From Maribacter luteus (lineage in GTDB: Bacteria; Bacteroidota; Bacteroidia; Flavobacteriales; Flavobacteriaceae), in the NCBI RefSeq assembly GCF_009674825.1, contig NZ_WKJH01000022.1, positions 38,591-102,590 on the forward strand: 64,000 nucleotides of DNA. The letters are read 5' to 3'. A program made the position numbers and the translations under genes. Below the pieces are notes generated by a model. The model was not told where the DNA came from, searched no databases, and saw nothing but the letters and a program-made list of their open reading frames with translations. Positions 25,610-35,795 of the stretch are shown here, one piece after another. Numbering within the stretch: the first letter of the stretch is position 1; every line of letters starts with the position of its first letter.

Positions 25610-28153
25610 ATGCATCAAATAGAAAGATTACAGGAATTTAAAAAATCGGTACAGAACAAGTTCAATGTTTATAATAGTCTGTTCTTGAATTTACCATATC
25701 GGAATATCGAAAATGTGGGTATGGTAGTGCCACTTTTGCACCATCAATCCTTAAATGGGTTGAAAGAAGGTCTTAATCCACAGGATATTCTGGAATCTTT
25801 TTTTAAAAATTATGTGAATATAGAGGATGAAAAGGACCAAATAGATTTTATGTTCCGTATCATCCAATATGTAGAAAGACAAGTGGTCCTATATGATAGT
25901 GTAGAAGATGCCGCTTTTCCGAAACTTCAAGAACATAGTGATTCGTTGTCAATAAAGGATTACTTTCAATTGGTGAACAAGACCAAAAGTTGGGACAAAG
26001 TAGCCGAAAAACTTTCGAATTTCAGTGCTAGGATCGTGCTAACGGCACACCCAACACAATTTTATACCCCAGCCGTTTTGGATATCATGAATGATCTTCG
26101 TTGTCTTATTGTAGATAATAAGATAGATGATATTGATGTTACCTTACAGCAATTGGGGCTTACCTCATTAATGAACAGGGAGAAACCAACACCTTTCGAT
26201 GAGGCGAAGAATATCATTTATATTTTAAGGCACGTTTATTATGATGCCATGGGCGATTTGTATGCCTATATTAAGGAGAATATAGACAATGATGATTTTG
26301 AGAACCACAACATCATGAAGCTTGGATTTTGGCCGGGAGGTGACCGTGACGGTAATCCCTTTGTTACAGCTGAAATAACCAAAAACGTGGCCGATGAATT
26401 AAGGGTAACCTTATTAAAATGCTATTATAACGATCTTAAGGTACTGCAGAAAAAGCTGACCTTCAATAAGGTGCAAGATCCTTTAAAACAGCTTCGAAAT
26501 AAGATTTATTCCGCTATGTTCGATTCTAAGAAGATAGTTGGTTATAGCGAGATCTTAGATCCTTTAATGGCAATGCGGGAAATGTTGGTCAATGATTACC
26601 ACGGGTTGTTTTTGGGAGAATTGGACCACTTCATTGATAAGGTCAAGATATTCAAAACCCACTTTGCCACTTTGGATATTCGCCAAGACCATAGTAAACA
26701 TTTCCTAGCGGTGGAAACAATTTTAAAGGAAAAGGGATTTATCAAGGAAAGTCTGGCCGAGTTGTCAGATTCCGAACTCATAGAACTATTGGTAAGGAAA
26801 AAAATCAATGCCGATCCTGAATCCTATGAAGATATTGTAAAAGATACCTTGTTGAACATTAGGCAATTGAAAGAAATTCAGTCAAAAAATGGGGAAGACG
26901 GTTGCAATAGGTATATCATTAGCAATTCGGAAGATATTTTCTCCGTATTATTTGTTTATGGATTGTTTAGATGGTCCGGCTGGGATGAAGATGCCATCAC
27001 TTTTGATATAATTCCCCTTTTTGAAACCATGAAGGGTATGTCGGAAGCAGAAGGTGTTATGCAATTCTTGTTTGATCTACCAGAATATAGAAAACACTTG
27101 GAACAACGAAGGGATAGACAAACCATGATGCTCGGATTTTCAGATGGCACCAAAGATGGTGGTTATGTAAAAGCCAACTGGTCTATCCTGAAAACGAAAG
27201 AACAACTCTCCAAAGTGTGTAAAAAGAACAACATCAAGGCCATGTTCTTTGATGGTAGGGGAGGCCCACCAGCTAGGGGTGGTGGTAGAACCCATCGTTT
27301 TTATGCCGCTCAAACCAAGGATATTGCCAATAATGAAATACAGCTTACCATCCAAGGTCAGACCATTACAAGTACGTATGGTACCAAAGAACAGTTTAAA
27401 CACAATAGCGAGCAATTATTGACGGCTGGTTTATCCAATAACCTTTTTGGTAAGGAAAACGTTATTTCGAAAGAACATAGAAAACTTTTGGAAGAACTTT
27501 CAGAGCTGAGTTTTGCCAAGTACGATGCGTTGAAAAACCATGAAATGTTCATTTCGTATCTCGAAAACAGGAGTACCCTTAAGTACTATCAAAAAGCCAA
27601 TATCGGTAGTAGGCCAGGGAAACGTGGTAATAAGGAGAAATTGACATTGAGTGATCTTAGGGCTATTTCCTTTGTTGGTTCATGGAGCCAATTAAAGCAG
27701 AATGTGCCAGGTTATTTTGGTATTGGTACGGCCATAAAAACCATTCGCGAATCTGGGAGGTTAAGGGAGTTGAAAAAAATGTACAAGGAAGTTCCTTTTT
27801 TCAAGGCATTGATGCATAATAGTATGATGTCGCTCACCAAATGTTATTTTGAGTTGACAAGCTACATGAAGGAAGACGAGAAGTACGGTGAATTTTGGAA
27901 CATTCTTTATGAGGAGTACCTGTTGTCCAAAGAAATGTTACTACTTATTTCGGGATATGATGTTTTAATGGAAAATGAAGCGATTTCACGGGAGTCTATT
28001 CAGATTAGGGAGAACATTGTTCTTCCACTTTTAGTGATACAACAGTATGCCCTTCAGAAAATAGGGCAAGAAACCGATTATAAGGAAATCTATGAGAAGA
28101 TAGTGACCAGATCCCTTTACGGTAACATTAATGCAAGTCGAAATTCGGCCTAA
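25610..28153 (+). CDS. ppc: Phosphoenolpyruvate carboxylase
   Basis: 847 residues, close to the usual length of bacterial PEP carboxylases. Catalytic motifs: TAHPTQ with His147, GFWPGGDRDGNP with the substrate Arg, the mobile loop FDGRGGPPARGGG at about 546-558, and SRPGKR near 665. The loop differs from the common FHGRGGxxGRGGG in having Asp for His. It carboxylates PEP to oxaloacetate to refill the TCA cycle. It stands alone with 186 bases of non-coding DNA upstream. Confidence 0.96.
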   Translation: MHQIERLQEFKKSVQNKFNVYNSLFLNLPYRNIENVGMVVPLLHHQSLNGLKEGLNPQDILESFFKNYVNIEDEKDQIDFMFRIIQYVERQVVLYDSVEDAAFPKLQEHSDSLSIKDYFQLVNKTKSWDKVAEKLSNFSARIVLTAHPTQFYTPAVLDIMNDLRCLIVDNKIDDIDVTLQQLGLTSLMNREKPTPFDEAKNIIYILRHVYYDAMGDLYAYIKENIDNDDFENHNIMKLGFWPGGDRDGNPFVTAEITKNVADELRVTLLKCYYNDLKVLQKKLTFNKVQDPLKQLRNKIYSAMFDSKKIVGYSEILDPLMAMREMLVNDYHGLFLGELDHFIDKVKIFKTHFATLDIRQDHSKHFLAVETILKEKGFIKESLAELSDSELIELLVRKKINADPESYEDIVKDTLLNIRQLKEIQSKNGEDGCNRYIISNSEDIFSVLFVYGLFRWSGWDEDAITFDIIPLFETMKGMSEAEGVMQFLFDLPEYRKHLEQRRDRQTMMLGFSDGTKDGGYVKANWSILKTKEQLSKVCKKNNIKAMFFDGRGGPPARGGGRTHRFYAAQTKDIANNEIQLTIQGQTITSTYGTKEQFKHNSEQLLTAGLSNNLFGKENVISKEHRKLLEELSELSFAKYDALKNHEMFISYLENRSTLKYYQKANIGSRPGKRGNKEKLTLSDLRAISFVGSWSQLKQNVPGYFGIGTAIKTIRESGRLRELKKMYKEVPFFKALMHNSMMSLTKCYFELTSYMKEDEKYGEFWNILYEEYLLSKEMLLLISGYDVLMENEAISRESIQIRENIVLPLLVIQQYALQKIGQETDYKEIYEKIVTRSLYGNINASRNSA

Positions 28154-28218
28154 ATAATTTGTGGAATTTAAAAGACTAGAGCCGGGATCTTGGAGCTATT
28201 TAAACTAACCAGAGCTAA

Positions 28219-28944
28219 ATGTTGTATTATTTAACCATAGCGTTACAAGCTTACTGTCTTTATCATTGCTACATAAATAAAAACCATTTCTATTGGTATT
28301 TCGCAATTTTGTTCCTTCCCGTTGTGGGTTCCCTGTTGTACCTATTTTTGAACGTTCTTCAAAAGCGTGAAATGGATAAAGTACAGGATGGCATTATAAC
28401 GGTGATTAATCCGACAAAGAAAATCAACGACTTAGAGAAGAAATTAAGTTTTGCCGATACGTTCGAAAATAAAGTTTCTTTGGCAGATGCCTATTTAGGT
28501 GCCAGACAATATCAAAAGGCAATTGATTTATACAAGTCTGCCCTGACCGGTACATTCGAGAAGGATTATTATGGGAATGCCAATCTGATCGAGGCTTTTT
28601 ATTATTCCGAACAGTATGCTGAAGTGGTTGACCGCATTAAGGTTATACAAGATTCTCCACGGTTCAAGAAATCGAAGGCGATGTTCTTGTATGCACTTAC
28701 GTTGGAAAAAACGGGAGATGTGGATTTGGCCGAAGAGTATTTGAACCAATTCAATGCCCCGTATAGTAGATATGCCGAAAGGTTGGAATTGGCCAAATTC
28801 AATATCCGTAATGCGAAAACCGATAAGGCTCGGGAAACCCTTAATGATATCGTGACAGAATCACAAGGCATGTCCAAATCAAGCTATAAACTTAATAAAG
28901 GATTTATCCTCGAAGCTAAGGAAATGTTGGCTACCGGTTTGTGA
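28219..28944 (+). CDS. Membrane-anchored TPR protein
   Basis: 241 residues. Two hydrophobic helices at about 3-17 and 26-47 in the pattern of the cardiolipin synthase N-terminal (PLDc_N) module (YWYFAILFLPVVGSLLYLF), followed by tetratricopeptide-like helices from about 75 (YLGARQYQKAIDLYKSAL, YALTLEKTGDVDLAEEYL). It probably scaffolds protein contacts at the inner membrane. No enzyme motif. Converges on the M20 peptidase gene. Confidence 0.75.
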   Translation: MLYYLTIALQAYCLYHCYINKNHFYWYFAILFLPVVGSLLYLFLNVLQKREMDKVQDGIITVINPTKKINDLEKKLSFADTFENKVSLADAYLGARQYQKAIDLYKSALTGTFEKDYYGNANLIEAFYYSEQYAEVVDRIKVIQDSPRFKKSKAMFLYALTLEKTGDVDLAEEYLNQFNAPYSRYAERLELAKFNIRNAKTDKARETLNDIVTESQGMSKSSYKLNKGFILEAKEMLATGL

Positions 28945-29003
28945 TTTAATAAAAACCTTAAAGGAACTATCCTAATTTTGGAATCAATAACCGATAGCGA
29001 AAG

Positions 29004-30500
29004 TTACTCCATAGGAGTACTTAAAATACCATAAAATGCTTTGATACCGTAGGCTATTTGGCTTATTTTGAGGTTTTCGTTCGGGCTATGCTGATTGTTG
29101 TCGGCATTGACCATGGGTACAACAAAAGCCGGAATTTTCAATTCATTGATAAACGGCGCAATGGGCACGGTACCTCCCATAATCCGGATCTGAACTACAT
29201 CGTCACCAAATGAATCGTTTAAGACCTTAACCAGAAAATTTCCATAAGTATTGTTCAGGTCTGTTCTAAAAGCATTGGTCACTGAACCTTCGGTAATGGT
29301 AATGATCTTATCATAGGCCATGCGGTCCTCTTTGGTAGGAATGCCTTCCATAACATGGAATCCTAGATTGGTTATATGTTTTTTCACGAGGTTTTTCAAT
29401 CTATTTCCGTCAGATTCGGGTACTAAGCGCATATCTATTTCGGCGGAGGCACTTTCCGGAACAATGGTCCTTGCCTTTTTACCGACCCACCCAGATTCTA
29501 GACCACGTACGTTCAATGAAGGGTATTGCAGAGATTCCTGATAAAAGCTACCTACCTGTTCAGGTGTCTTTATGGCAAGATTACCATTAATGGTTTCAGC
29601 ATCTTCAGGTACTTTTTTCAAAATTTCCATTGTAGCGTCATCCAAGGTAATGCCATCGTAATATCCTTTGATCACTACTTTGCCATTATCGTCTTTCATA
29701 CTTGCCAATATTTGGGCCAGTTGAAATCCCGGGTTTGGCGCATAATTACCATAATGCCCGCTATGCTGGGGTTTAATAGGGCCGTATGTAGTTAAAGACA
29801 TGGTGGTTATTCCCCTGCATCCGTAAACCACCGTGGGTTTGCCCGAAACATGAACGGGACCGTCATTGATTACCAGAAAATCGGCTTTTAATAAATCGCG
29901 GTATTCCTTTACGGCTTCCGGTAATGGCTTACTACTTTTTTCTTCTTCGCTATCTAAAATCACCTTTACATTGAAAGGGAGTTCCACATTGTCTTTTTTC
30001 ATTAAGTCAATAGCGTTCAACAGCATAACGATTGGACCTTTGTCATCTGAAGTTGAACGACCGAAAAGGCGCCAATCAGAATTAAGATTATTGGTAAGGC
30101 TATCAAACGGTTGGGTCTTCCATTGGTCACCATCCTTAGATTTTAAAACAACTTTGTACGGGTCGGGTTGATCCCACTTAGATGGGTCAACGGATTGGCC
30201 ATCGAGATGCATGTAAAAAAGAATGGTGGGTTTGTTGTCTTCTATCGGCAAGGCCGCAAAAAACAATGATTCCCCTTTTGTAGGTAATATAGATGAGTTA
30301 AAGCCCCTTTCATTGAATTTCTTGGTGAGCCAAGTTAGGTTCCTGTTAATGTCGGCATGATCAAGGGCATCATTGGGTATGGCAACGAATTCCCTTAATT
30401 CATTGATTGTGTGGCTAACATAGGTGTTGATGGCATCATTATCTTGGGCAAAAGTATAAGATGATGCAATTACTAGAAATAGGACAATAATCTTTTTCAT
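29004..30500 (-). CDS. Exported M20-family metallopeptidase
   Basis: 498 residues with a signal peptide (MKKIIVLFLVIASSYTFAQ), so the enzyme should be periplasmic. M20/M28 dizinc motifs: FYMHLDGQSVDP near 95, STSDDKGP near 155 and DSEEEKSS near 190, with the C-terminal His in HSPNENL. It probably cleaves dipeptides or N-acyl amino acids. It lies on the same strand 36 bases downstream of the small membrane protein that follows trpA, so read-through from the trp operon is possible, though not proved. Confidence 0.9.
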   Translation of the reverse strand: MKKIIVLFLVIASSYTFAQDNDAINTYVSHTINELREFVAIPNDALDHADINRNLTWLTKKFNERGFNSSILPTKGESLFFAALPIEDNKPTILFYMHLDGQSVDPSKWDQPDPYKVVLKSKDGDQWKTQPFDSLTNNLNSDWRLFGRSTSDDKGPIVMLLNAIDLMKKDNVELPFNVKVILDSEEEKSSKPLPEAVKEYRDLLKADFLVINDGPVHVSGKPTVVYGCRGITTMSLTTYGPIKPQHSGHYGNYAPNPGFQLAQILASMKDDNGKVVIKGYYDGITLDDATMEILKKVPEDAETINGNLAIKTPEQVGSFYQESLQYPSLNVRGLESGWVGKKARTIVPESASAEIDMRLVPESDGNRLKNLVKKHITNLGFHVMEGIPTKEDRMAYDKIITITEGSVTNAFRTDLNNTYGNFLVKVLNDSFGDDVVQIRIMGGTVPIAPFINELKIPAFVVPMVNADNNQHSPNENLKISQIAYGIKAFYGILSTPME

Positions 30501-30536
30501 TTTCTTTGCTGGAATAAGTTTTAAAAGTAGGCAATT

Positions 30537-30761
30537 CTACTTTTTTAGCAAGGCAATTACCTTTAAAATAATCAATCGAAGCAAAAGGATGAACGGGGAT
30601 CCGTGCAAAAGAACATCGAACCAGTCCATCGGGCCCATACCATTTGCCCCTCCAGCTATCCAGCGTAATTTGCCCCATATGTGGGGTTCAGGGAAAAAAG
30701 GGGCTAAACCGAGGGTCAAACATAGTAAAATAACGAGTTTCCAATTGTTGATGATTTCCAT
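30537..30761 (-). CDS. Small conserved membrane protein at the end of the trp operon
   Basis: 74 residues: a first helix at about 8-22 (LVILLCLTLGLAPF), a conserved-looking loop (FFPEPHIWGKLRWIAGGANG), a short DWFDVLLHG stretch, and a second helix near 52-70. It starts two bases after trpA stops, so it is translated with the trp operon. Homologues in flavobacteria are, as far as I recall, often labelled RND transporter, which is not supported: RND pumps are over 1000 residues. Function unknown. Confidence 0.7.
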   Translation of the reverse strand: MEIINNWKLVILLCLTLGLAPFFPEPHIWGKLRWIAGGANGMGPMDWFDVLLHGSPFILLLRLIILKVIALLKK

Positions 30762-30763
30762 GG

Positions 30764-31525
30764 TTATCGAATTGTTTTGATAAAATCTGGAATGCTATCG
30801 ATTCCAAATCGGTTCAAATGTTTAATAAAGGCTGAGCCGATAATCGCCCCTGCTGTGGTTCGGGTCGCTTGATCAAAGGTTTCAGCATTGTTGATTCCAA
30901 ACCCTACGATTTGTGGGTTTTTGAGGTTCAGTGCTGCAATGCGCTCAAAATAAGCTTGTTGTTCGTGCCCGAAACCTGTCGTGGCACCTGTGGTACTTGC
31001 AGAACTAACCATGTAAATGAATCCAGTGGATGCCGCATCGATTTCCTTAATACGTTTGACACTGGTTTGTGGAGTTATGAGGAATACATTGATCAGGCCA
31101 TATTTTTTAAACGTGGCTTCATAATCCTGAAGATACACATCTAATGGAAGATCGGGTAAAATGAGTCCGTCTATACCAATTTCCTGACAACGTTTGCAAA
31201 AGGCTTCAACGCCATATTGAAACACCGGATTAAAATAGCCCATAATGATCAAGGGAATGGAGACGGATTTACGAATATCCTTCAATTGTTCAAAAAGTAA
31301 TTCGGTGTGCATCCCATTTTTCAATGCGGCCGTTGAACTTTCTTGAATGGTAGGGCCGTCTGCCAATGGATCCGAAAAAGGTAATCCGATCTCTATAAGA
31401 TCAACCCCGTTTTTTTCAAGATCTTCAATGATCTTTACGGTATCATTTATTTTAGGGTATCCAGCAGTAAAATAAATAGAAAGTATTTTTTTACCCTCTT
31501 TGAGTTTTTGGTTTATTCTGTTCAT
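30764..31525 (-). CDS. trpA: Tryptophan synthase alpha subunit
   Basis: 253 residues from the ATG at 31525. It cleaves indole-3-glycerol phosphate to indole, which passes to TrpB. Family motifs: LIEIGLPFSDPLADGPTIQ near 47-65 with the catalytic Glu and Asp region, GLILPDLP and GFGINNAE. It starts ten bases after trpB. A longer frame to 31567 overlaps trpB and has no added motif, so it is not used. Last enzyme gene of the trp operon. Confidence 0.95.
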   Translation of the reverse strand: MNRINQKLKEGKKILSIYFTAGYPKINDTVKIIEDLEKNGVDLIEIGLPFSDPLADGPTIQESSTAALKNGMHTELLFEQLKDIRKSVSIPLIIMGYFNPVFQYGVEAFCKRCQEIGIDGLILPDLPLDVYLQDYEATFKKYGLINVFLITPQTSVKRIKEIDAASTGFIYMVSSASTTGATTGFGHEQQAYFERIAALNLKNPQIVGFGINNAETFDQATRTTAGAIIGSAFIKHLNRFGIDSIPDFIKTIR

Positions 31526-31535
31526 CAAAAATGAA

Positions 31536-32717
31536 TTATAACTTGAAATAATCAATGTATGTGTCAAGGTCCTTATCCCCGCGACCGGAAAGATTTATGA
31601 CCACGATATCATCCGGTTTAAATGTCTTTTGTTCTAAAATGGCAAAGGCGTGTGAGCTTTCGATGGCGGGAATGATACCTTCTAGTTTAGATAATAACAA
31701 GCCGGCTTTCATAGCTTCGGCATCGGTTATCGAAATGAACTCACCGCGGCCCGATCTAAAGAGATGGGCATGCATGGGGCCTACACCGGGATAATCGAGT
31801 CCGGCCGATATCGAATACGGTTCCGTTATTTGTCCGTCGGGAGTTTGCATCAATAGGGTTTTGCTACCATGAATGATTCCGACCTTACCTAAAGCGGAAG
31901 TTGCAGCGCTTTCACCGGAATCAATTCCTTTTCCTGCGGCTTCTACAGCTATGATCCCAACATCAGGATTGTCCAAATAATGATAAAAGGCACCTGCAGC
32001 GTTACTGCCACCACCTACACAGGCAATTACATAATCAGGGTTTTCTACACCTTCTTTTTCTTTTAATTGCGATTTTATTTCTTGTGAAATAACGGATTGG
32101 AACCGAGCTACCATATCGGGGTAGGGGTGTGGCCCAACCACCGAGCCTATGATATAATGTGTATCGACCGGATTGTTGATCCAATCACGTATAGCCTCAT
32201 TGGTTGCGTCTTTTAATGTTCTGCTTCCCGATAATGCCGGACGCACTTCGGCACCCAACATTTTCATCCGAGCTACATTAGGCGCTTGTCGGGCAATGTC
32301 TATCTCACCCATATAAACCACACATTCAATCCCCATTAGAGCGCAAACCGTGGCGGTGGCAACACCGTGTTGGCCGGCACCAGTTTCGGCAATGATCCTA
32401 TTTTTGCCCAATTTCTTGGCCATGAGTATCTGCCCAATGGTATTGTTTACCTTATGGGCACCCGTATGGCAGAGGTCTTCTCTTTTTAGGTATATTTTTG
32501 TGTTGTATTTTTCCGATAATCTTTTTGCAAAGTATAATGGAGTCGGTCGGCCCACATAATCCTGAAGTAAATGGTCGAATTCCTTTTTGAACGAAGGTTC
32601 CTCCATGATCTGGATGTAATTTTGGCGTAATTCCTCAGTATTGGGGTAAAGCATTTCTGGGATAAATGCCCCTCCAAATTCTCCATAATAGCCTTTTTCG
32701 TCTGCGTTATAACTCAT
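31536..32717 (-). CDS. trpB: Tryptophan synthase beta subunit
   Basis: 393 residues. PLP-dependent condensation of indole and serine. The PLP lysine lies in [13 protein letters not shown] (about residue 87), with the phosphate-binding GGGSNAAG near 231 and the catalytic Glu in ETGAGQHG. The start codon overlaps the trpF stop (ATGA), so translation is coupled to trpF. Confidence 0.97.
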   Translation of the reverse strand: MSYNADEKGYYGEFGGAFIPEMLYPNTEELRQNYIQIMEEPSFKKEFDHLLQDYVGRPTPLYFAKRLSEKYNTKIYLKREDLCHTGAHKVNNTIGQILMAKKLGKNRIIAETGAGQHGVATATVCALMGIECVVYMGEIDIARQAPNVARMKMLGAEVRPALSGSRTLKDATNEAIRDWINNPVDTHYIIGSVVGPHPYPDMVARFQSVISQEIKSQLKEKEGVENPDYVIACVGGGSNAAGAFYHYLDNPDVGIIAVEAAGKGIDSGESAATSALGKVGIIHGSKTLLMQTPDGQITEPYSISAGLDYPGVGPMHAHLFRSGRGEFISITDAEAMKAGLLLSKLEGIIPAIESSHAFAILEQKTFKPDDIVVINLSGRGDKDLDTYIDYFKL

Positions 32718-33376
32718 CTCAATTCTTTTATAAAATCTTTTAGTTTACCAATGTCCTTAAGACCTGGCCCAATTTCAAACTTACTGTTCACATCAATGGC
32801 ATGGCAATGGTTCGATTCCGGTAGTTTCATGAATTCCTGAATTGAATCCAAGTCCTCAGGACCAATCCCACCGCTTAGGAAATAAGGTTTTTTGGATGGA
32901 TAGTCTTTTAAGATTTGCCAGTTGAATTTGTACCCATTGCCTCCGGGAAGTTTTCCTTTGGTGTCGAACAGGTAAAAATCACAAACCGATTCAAATGGAT
33001 CAAGTTCCTTAAAATCAAAATCTTCTTTTATAGAAAATACCTTGATGATATCAACTCCTTTCAGTTCGGATTTAAGCATGCGGCAGAAACTGGGGGATTC
33101 CTTCCCGTGCAATTGTACTGCCAACAATTGGTGGGTTTTAACCTTCTCAACGATTTCTTCCATATAGGCATCAACGAAAACACCCACCTTTTTAATACTA
33201 TGTGGTAAGGTTACAGGTTGCCCGTCATAATTCCTTTTCGAAGGTTCCCAAAAAATAAAACCTAGGTAATCGGGTTTTAGGGCACCTACTTCAGCCGTAT
33301 TTTTGTTCATACCACAGACCTTGATCTTTAATGGTTCCTTTTCGGAAGTATCTGTGTTTTTATGATATTGGCTCAT
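32714..33376 (-). CDS. trpF: Phosphoribosylanthranilate isomerase
   Basis: 220 residues, TIM-barrel. Motifs: [10 protein letters not shown] near the N-terminus (catalytic Cys), [22 protein letters not shown] and [10 protein letters not shown]; the catalytic Asp is in [13 protein letters not shown]. It converts PRA to CdRP. The first ~17 residues before KIKVCG are an unusual polar extension ([14 protein letters not shown]). It overlaps trpB by four bases and follows trpC. Confidence 0.95.
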   Translation of the reverse strand: MSQYHKNTDTSEKEPLKIKVCGMNKNTAEVGALKPDYLGFIFWEPSKRNYDGQPVTLPHSIKKVGVFVDAYMEEIVEKVKTHQLLAVQLHGKESPSFCRMLKSELKGVDIIKVFSIKEDFDFKELDPFESVCDFYLFDTKGKLPGGNGYKFNWQILKDYPSKKPYFLSGGIGPEDLDSIQEFMKLPESNHCHAIDVNSKFEIGPGLKDIGKLKDFIKELR

Positions 33377-33389
33377 GGGTTTTCTTGTG

Positions 33390-34172
33390 TCAGTTCAAGG
33401 CATTAATAAAAGTGGTTGCACTTGCTCCTGGATCCTCTGTTTTCATGAAATTTTCACCGATTAGGAATCCTTGATACCCGAAAGGCCTTAGTTCTTTGAT
33501 AGCCTCAATGTTGCTGATGCCACTTTCGGATACTTTCACGAAATCATCGGGAATGATCTTTGATAGTTTTTTACTGGTCTCCAAGCTTACCTCGAAAGTC
33601 TTTAGGTTACGATTGTTAATGCCCAACATGTCTAAACTCGGCATAATCGATTTTTGAAGTTCTTCCTCATTGTGCACTTCTAATAAAACATCTAAACGTA
33701 AACTTTTGGCCAATTCGGAAAACGTCTTTATTTCCGATGTGGTCAATATTGCCGCAATCAACAAAATTACGTCGGCACCATATGCCTTAGCTTCTAATAT
33801 CTGATATTCATCTATGATGAATTCTTTTCGCAACAACGGCATTTTTACCGAAGCCCTTGCCAAGAGAAGGTCATCAAGGGAGCCTCCGAAGTATTTGCCA
33901 TCGGTTAAAACCGACATGCCGCAAACACCGGCTTGGTCATATCCTTTGGCTACATCTTGCACGTTCAAATCGTGGTTAATAACTGATTTGGAAGGGGAAC
34001 GTCTTTTGTGCTCCGCAATAATTCCTGTGCTACTGGTACGGAGTGTATGAGCCAAAGAATTGGAATGCCTATCAAAAAGGACGGAAGTCTCGAGTTGGGA
34101 TATGGGAATCAATCCTTTTCGAAGATCTACTTCGACCCTTTTGTCTTTAACTATTTTATCTAGGATGTTCAT
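33390..34172 (-). CDS. trpC: Indole-3-glycerol phosphate synthase
   Basis: 260 residues, TIM-barrel. Visible: IAEHKRRSPSKSVI near 52-65 with the catalytic Lys, VLTDGKYFGGSLDDL, LLRKEFIIDEYQI with the second Lys, NNRNLKTFEV and VSESGIS. It closes the indole ring. It stands alone, not fused with trpF, and lies eight bases after trpD. Confidence 0.96.
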   Translation of the reverse strand: MNILDKIVKDKRVEVDLRKGLIPISQLETSVLFDRHSNSLAHTLRTSSTGIIAEHKRRSPSKSVINHDLNVQDVAKGYDQAGVCGMSVLTDGKYFGGSLDDLLLARASVKMPLLRKEFIIDEYQILEAKAYGADVILLIAAILTTSEIKTFSELAKSLRLDVLLEVHNEEELQKSIMPSLDMLGINNRNLKTFEVSLETSKKLSKIIPDDFVKVSESGISNIEAIKELRPFGYQGFLIGENFMKTEDPGASATTFINALN

Positions 34173-34180
34173 TTGATACT

Positions 34181-35176
34181 TTATTTGACGCTTAATGCCT
34201 GTAATTTCTTCAAAGCTTTTAATCCGTTGCCCGATAATAATGATTCTTTGGCGCTTTCAAAACCTTCTTTTGGTGTAACTCCATTTACGGTAGCTATTGC
34301 GATTCCGGCATTGGCACAGACCACATTGTTTTGGGCATCGGTACCTTTTCCTTGTAAAACATTCAAGAATATTTGTGCGGATTCTTCTATACTGTCCCCT
34401 CCTACAATTTGTGATTGTTCCACACTTTTTATTCCAAAATCCTCAGGATGCAACATACCTTCCGATTTGTTCGATATGGTTTTGGTGGCCCCCGTCAAAG
34501 ATATTTCATCATACCCATCCAACGCATGTAAAACCGTAAAGTTTTTATCGGTTTTTTGGTAGAGATACCCATACATACGTGCCAATTCCAAATTAAACAC
34601 CCCTACCATTTGGTTCTTTGGAAAAGCAGGGTTTACCATTGGGCCCAACATGTTGAAAAAGGTCTTTACGGCCAATTCCCTTCTGATCGGCGCAACATTT
34701 TTCATGGCAGGGTGAAAGAGGGGGGCATGTAATACACAAATTCCGGCTTCATCGATCGACTTTTCAAGAAAGTCGGCTTCGTTGCTGAACTTTATCCCTA
34801 AAAATTCCATGACATTGCTACTACCGCATTTCGAGGATACCCCATAATTGCCATGCTTTGTAACTTTTACACCCGCACCGGCGGTAACAAAAGAGGCCAG
34901 TGTTGATATATTGAAGGTGTCTTTGCCATCACCACCCGTACCACATAAGTCAATGGGATTGTATTCTGATAGATCAATGGCCAAACATAAATCTAACAAC
35001 GCATCCCTAAAACCTTCCAACTCTTCAATGGTAATGCTACGCATCATGTAAACCGTTAGAAAAGCTGCAATCTGACTCGTATTGTATTCTCCTTTGGCTA
35101 TGTTGACCAAAACCTGTTTGGCGTCTTCCTTGGTAAGGAAATCGTGGTTGATCAATCTGTTTAAAATGTCTTTCAT
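34181..35176 (-). CDS. trpD: Anthranilate phosphoribosyltransferase
   Basis: 331 residues with the nucleoside phosphorylase type II fold: the PRPP-binding CGTGGDGKDTFNIST near residues 79-93, KHGNYGVSSKCGSSNVME, and HPAMKNVAPIRRELAVKTFFN. It transfers phosphoribose to anthranilate. It is separate from the glutamine amidotransferase TrpG encoded just upstream, unlike the fused enterobacterial protein. Confidence 0.96.
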   Translation of the reverse strand: MKDILNRLINHDFLTKEDAKQVLVNIAKGEYNTSQIAAFLTVYMMRSITIEELEGFRDALLDLCLAIDLSEYNPIDLCGTGGDGKDTFNISTLASFVTAGAGVKVTKHGNYGVSSKCGSSNVMEFLGIKFSNEADFLEKSIDEAGICVLHAPLFHPAMKNVAPIRRELAVKTFFNMLGPMVNPAFPKNQMVGVFNLELARMYGYLYQKTDKNFTVLHALDGYDEISLTGATKTISNKSEGMLHPEDFGIKSVEQSQIVGGDSIEESAQIFLNVLQGKGTDAQNNVVCANAGIAIATVNGVTPKEGFESAKESLLSGNGLKALKKLQALSVK

Positions 35177-35203
35177 AAATGCTGAATTTATTTCAGGGCT
35201 TAT

Positions 35204-35773
35204 TTATTCTTTATCCTGTAACCAATTTTTTAACATGGTCTTACCTTGTGGGGTCAAAACCGACTCAGGGTGGAATTGTACCGCGCACACATCATAATCT
35301 TTATGTCGAATAGACATGATCTGACCGTTTTCATCTATTGAAGTAGCTTCCAGAACATCTGGCAAGTTGGGGTCAACCACCCAAGAATGATAACGGCCAA
35401 CTTCTATTTCCTTAGGCAATCCATCAAAAAGGATATCGTCTTTGGTCACCGATATCTTTGTTGCGATGCCATGGTATACTTTATCAAGATTGATCAAAGA
35501 ACCACCGAATACCTCGGCTATGGCCTGCTGTCCCAAGCATACTCCAAATATTTTTTTGGAAGGGGCATATTCCGCAATGATTTGTTTTAAAAGTCCGGCC
35601 TCATCTGGAATGCCCGGGCCGGGAGACAGTACTATTCTTTCGAAAGCACCAACTTCTTCCAGGGTGAGCTGGTCGTTTCTTTTAACGATGACCTCGCAAT
35701 CCAAATCTTCCAAATAATGGACTAGATTATAGGTGAAACTGTCATAGTTGTCTATTACCAATATTTTTTTCAT
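35204..35773 (-). CDS. trpG: Anthranilate synthase component II (glutamine amidotransferase)
   Basis: 189 residues from the ATG at 35773 (MKKILVIDNYDSFTYNLVHY). Class I amidotransferase with the triad Cys in GVCLGQQAIAE, and His and Glu in FHPESV. It supplies ammonia to TrpE. A longer frame reaching 35812 overlaps trpE and adds nothing recognisable. Some TrpG proteins also serve folate synthesis with PabB; a role there cannot be ruled out. Confidence 0.95.
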   Translation of the reverse strand: MKKILVIDNYDSFTYNLVHYLEDLDCEVIVKRNDQLTLEEVGAFERIVLSPGPGIPDEAGLLKQIIAEYAPSKKIFGVCLGQQAIAEVFGGSLINLDKVYHGIATKISVTKDDILFDGLPKEIEVGRYHSWVVDPNLPDVLEATSIDENGQIMSIRHKDYDVCAVQFHPESVLTPQGKTMLKNWLQDKE

Positions 35774-35795
35774 AATCGTCTTGATTTTGGAAATT

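Noticed and set aside
29003..29025. Small palindrome TACTCC-ATA-GGAGTA
   Set aside because: It is inside the last codons of the M20 peptidase gene, too short and without a T tract.
31525..31567. Longer start of trpA (31567)
   Set aside because: It lies inside trpB and the added residues precede the normal N-terminus.
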